Shown: positions 63,201 through 64,000 of the stretch, in pieces
Numbering within the stretch: the stretch's first letter is position 1
Layout of the letters: each line of letters starts with the position of its first letter
Assembly (NCBI RefSeq): GCF_013409575.1
Contig: NZ_JACCCY010000001.1
Location: forward strand, 1,050,501 to 1,114,500
From: Macellibacteroides fermentans
Lineage (GTDB): Bacteria; Bacteroidota; Bacteroidia; Bacteroidales; Tannerellaceae
DNA: 64,000 bases
Direction of reading: 5' to 3'
Notes under the pieces: model-generated
The model's input: only the letters and a program-made list of their open reading frames with translations
Databases searched by the model: none
What the model was told of the DNA's origin: nothing
Translations under genes and position numbers: made by a program

Positions 63201-63469
63201 GTTTGTTGCATTACTCCAATTCTCGTAACACTCAAAACAGCGACTTGTGGATACAGGACAAATCATACCTCAAGATCAAAAACATCCAGTTGGGTTACAC
63301 CCTTCCTAAAAGCTGGTTAAGCAGACTTGATATCGAGCGGGTACGTATCTACGGTAGTTTGGAGAACTTCTTCACCTTTACAGATTACAAAGGAATGGAC
63401 CCGGAAGTTTCAAACACAAACTATCCAACTATGAAGCAGGCTGTTATTGGATTAAATTTATCATTTTAA
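60278..63469 (+). CDS. SusC/RagA TonB-linked outer membrane receptor without STN domain
   Basis: 1,063 residues (second codon ATG is also possible). The signal peptide ends near GIAQAGA. A carboxypeptidase-regulatory-like domain is at about 50-130 (ITGTVTDPSGLAIIGANV), then the plug (NLEEVVVVAYGSQKKVNLTG; ESLSVLKDAASAAIYGSRAA) and the barrel ending MKQAVIGLNLSF. Unlike the two other SusC proteins here, there is no STN domain and no FecR/sigma pair nearby. Control is therefore probably different, perhaps through the GGACAAT sites and an off-window regulator. Confidence 0.96.
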   Translation: MMNNLNYFNLKKTVFVSAIALFTPVGIAQAGATESGLVPSKESVYSSSPQQAKSTITGTVTDPSGLAIIGANVVEKGTSNGTITDLDGNFSLSVSSNSVLVITYIGYTEQQIPVGNQKNFTIKLKEDSKNLEEVVVVAYGSQKKVNLTGSVAAVNMDDLTDGRPITNISNGLAGMAAGVQVTSSSNRPGNDNSSILVRGQGTLNNSAPLVIIDGTEGNINSVNPQDIESLSVLKDAASAAIYGSRAANGVILITTKQGKKGALKMEYNGYVSFESIGKTLKSVSNYANYMELVNEGYKNSNQPIPFKQESIDLWRSNEGGDQLLYPNTDWIDATFSTSVSTNHTISMSGGSEKIRFYTAFGYMDDPGVMDNSGYEKFNLRANVEADVKSWLKLGTNLSGYVARTEPGTDKISDVFTYGSATTPGMVFRAPDGRYGAMNNLEDDAQSANNNPLYRLNSITGNYQKRNTKARMFGTLTPLKGFSLTGSYSYEMVDEQQESKPVFIDLWNFQNNTITKAGTGRTSVTNKNIKQERNFMDVVARYENRFMDKLDLNVMAGASQEQYGWQWFNATKLDLVDPGLGVINGAVGDASAGGTRVEWAMRSYFGRINLGWADKYLLELNMRADGSSRFLPDQRWGYFPSVSAAWRIDQEGFMKELTSTWLDNLKLRVSYGSLGNNAVGGSDQNAGNYSALSTYSVTNYILNNALAMGVSQTAIANAALTWESTKIMDIGVDFGFLNGRMSGTLDYFHKKTDGILIDLPAPAVHGNASIPKQNSAIVVNKGLELTLGWRDKIGDFSYGINGNVTWLKNEVTKFKGDDYSLSGSSMIKEGLPINTQYVLTVDRIVQTDEDAAYVQKIVDNAPLDELTGKQKNPFAAYGKPEKGDVLYKDLNNDGLINDDDRTTIGNGPNPDFTYGLNLTAAYKGIDFSVLFQGVSGIQMLYRDTYYTPTVRLGYQINQDIVDGRWTEGRTDATFPRLLHYSNSRNTQNSDLWIQDKSYLKIKNIQLGYTLPKSWLSRLDIERVRIYGSLENFFTFTDYKGMDPEVSNTNYPTMKQAVIGLNLSF

Positions 63470-63481
63470 GAGGAAACAATT

Positions 63482-64000
63482 ATGAAAAGATATAAAGAAA
63501 TATTGGTGTCGATGGCATCGCTACTATTACTTGGCGGATGTTATGATTTGGATAGATATCCATACGACCAGGTGAGTTCGGGTACTTTCTGGAAAACCGA
63601 GAGTCAGGCTAAACAAGGTATGATGGGTGTATACAATGTGATGAAAAGTGAGAATGCCTTCGGTACGGTATATGGCCTCGACTGCCTTTCAGATTTAGGA
63701 GTTGGGTACGACGATCCGGGGTATGTAAACGTGTACCTTGGAACCTACACCGCCAGAACGGGACAGATCGTGAACCGCTGGCAGACCCTGTACGACGGCG
63801 TGGTAAGAGCCAATACCGTGATTCAGAACATCGCCAGTGTAGAAACAACAGACGATATCAAGAATCAATACATTGCTGAAGCTAAATTCATGCGTGCGTT
63901 GTACTACTCTACCTTGATGAACTTCTTCGGCGGTGTGCCATTGTACGACGAAACACTTATTGTAGATAAGGACTTCAACAACATGATGGAGCCACGTGCC
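63482..64000 (+). CDS. SusD/RagB family lipoprotein, 3' end off window
   Basis: The first 173 residues of a SusD partner, 12 bp after susC. Lipobox Cys19 (LLLLGGCYDLDRYPYDQ). Typical N-terminal SusD sequence follows: SGTFWKTESQAKQGMMGVYN, TLYDGVVRANTVIQNIA, and the TPR-type helix AEAKFMRALYYSTLMNFFGG. It would form the binding lid of the preceding SusC. Confidence 0.95.
   Translation, partial: MKRYKEILVSMASLLLLGGCYDLDRYPYDQVSSGTFWKTESQAKQGMMGVYNVMKSENAFGTVYGLDCLSDLGVGYDDPGYVNVYLGTYTARTGQIVNRWQTLYDGVVRANTVIQNIASVETTDDIKNQYIAEAKFMRALYYSTLMNFFGGVPLYDETLIVDKDFNNMMEPRA

Overview
The window is chromosomal DNA of a Bacteroidota bacterium, most likely a gut-type member of Bacteroidales close to Parabacteroides/Tannerellaceae. 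This is inferred from three TonB-dependent SusC/SusD loci, ECF-sigma/FecR pairs, Bacteroidota-type promoters (TTTG about 20 bp before TAnnTTTG), DUF5106, HU-like and dockerin-bearing proteins, and IS4 (DUF4372) and IS982 elements. No phage structural genes, CRISPR array or replication origin were seen.

Layout. 1-3670: start of a nutrient-uptake locus, SusC (cut by the left edge) and FecR on the minus strand, diverging from an ECF sigma factor. 3686-10720: a CDF-like metal transporter, glmS, a golvesin-domain fragment, a DUF5106 lipoprotein, and a TPR histidine kinase/LytTR regulator pair. 10950-16610: an EFR1 flavodoxin-ferredoxin, a complete IS4-family element with a CTAG duplication, tRNA-Ser(CGA), an S9 peptidase and a flavin reductase. 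16840-26440: a complete glycan locus (FecR, SusC, SusD, DUF4623-like lipoprotein, family-10-like glycosidase), with its sigma gene at the far, convergent end. 26550-30800: DUF2293 protein, a tripartite HipBST-type toxin-antitoxin operon, an AAA ATPase and a signal-peptidase-II-like membrane protein. 31320-33480: lipocalin, a hypothetical protein, and an HU-like protein behind a striking nested palindrome.

33700-42930: two aldo/keto reductase plus AraC modules, with a decayed TolC-HlyD-MFS efflux operon between them and an IS982 element separating the second reductase from its downstream NTF2-like gene. DUF3788 and AlkD-like genes follow. 43085-48250: a Fic protein with a palindromic candidate operator, and a very large secreted GH31 enzyme ending in a dockerin and a cohesin-like domain. 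48570-51640: a 3-kb remnant of an integrative element in the 3' end of tRNA-Phe(GAA), bounded by a 26-bp direct repeat and carrying an ATPase/DUF234 gene, a broken DUF6236-like gene, a truncated Vsr gene and the N-terminal stub of a tyrosine recombinase.

51820-57890: tRNA-Pro(CGG), a peptidoglycan-peptide module (NlpC/P60, Ala-Glu epimerase, transglutaminase-like), and a two-part threonine/serine exporter with a DUF6064-like protein. 57950-64000: a GH2 glycosidase followed by a SusC/SusD pair that runs off the right edge. Functions are family-level readings of the translated sequence. Promoter, terminator and repeat calls were made by eye.
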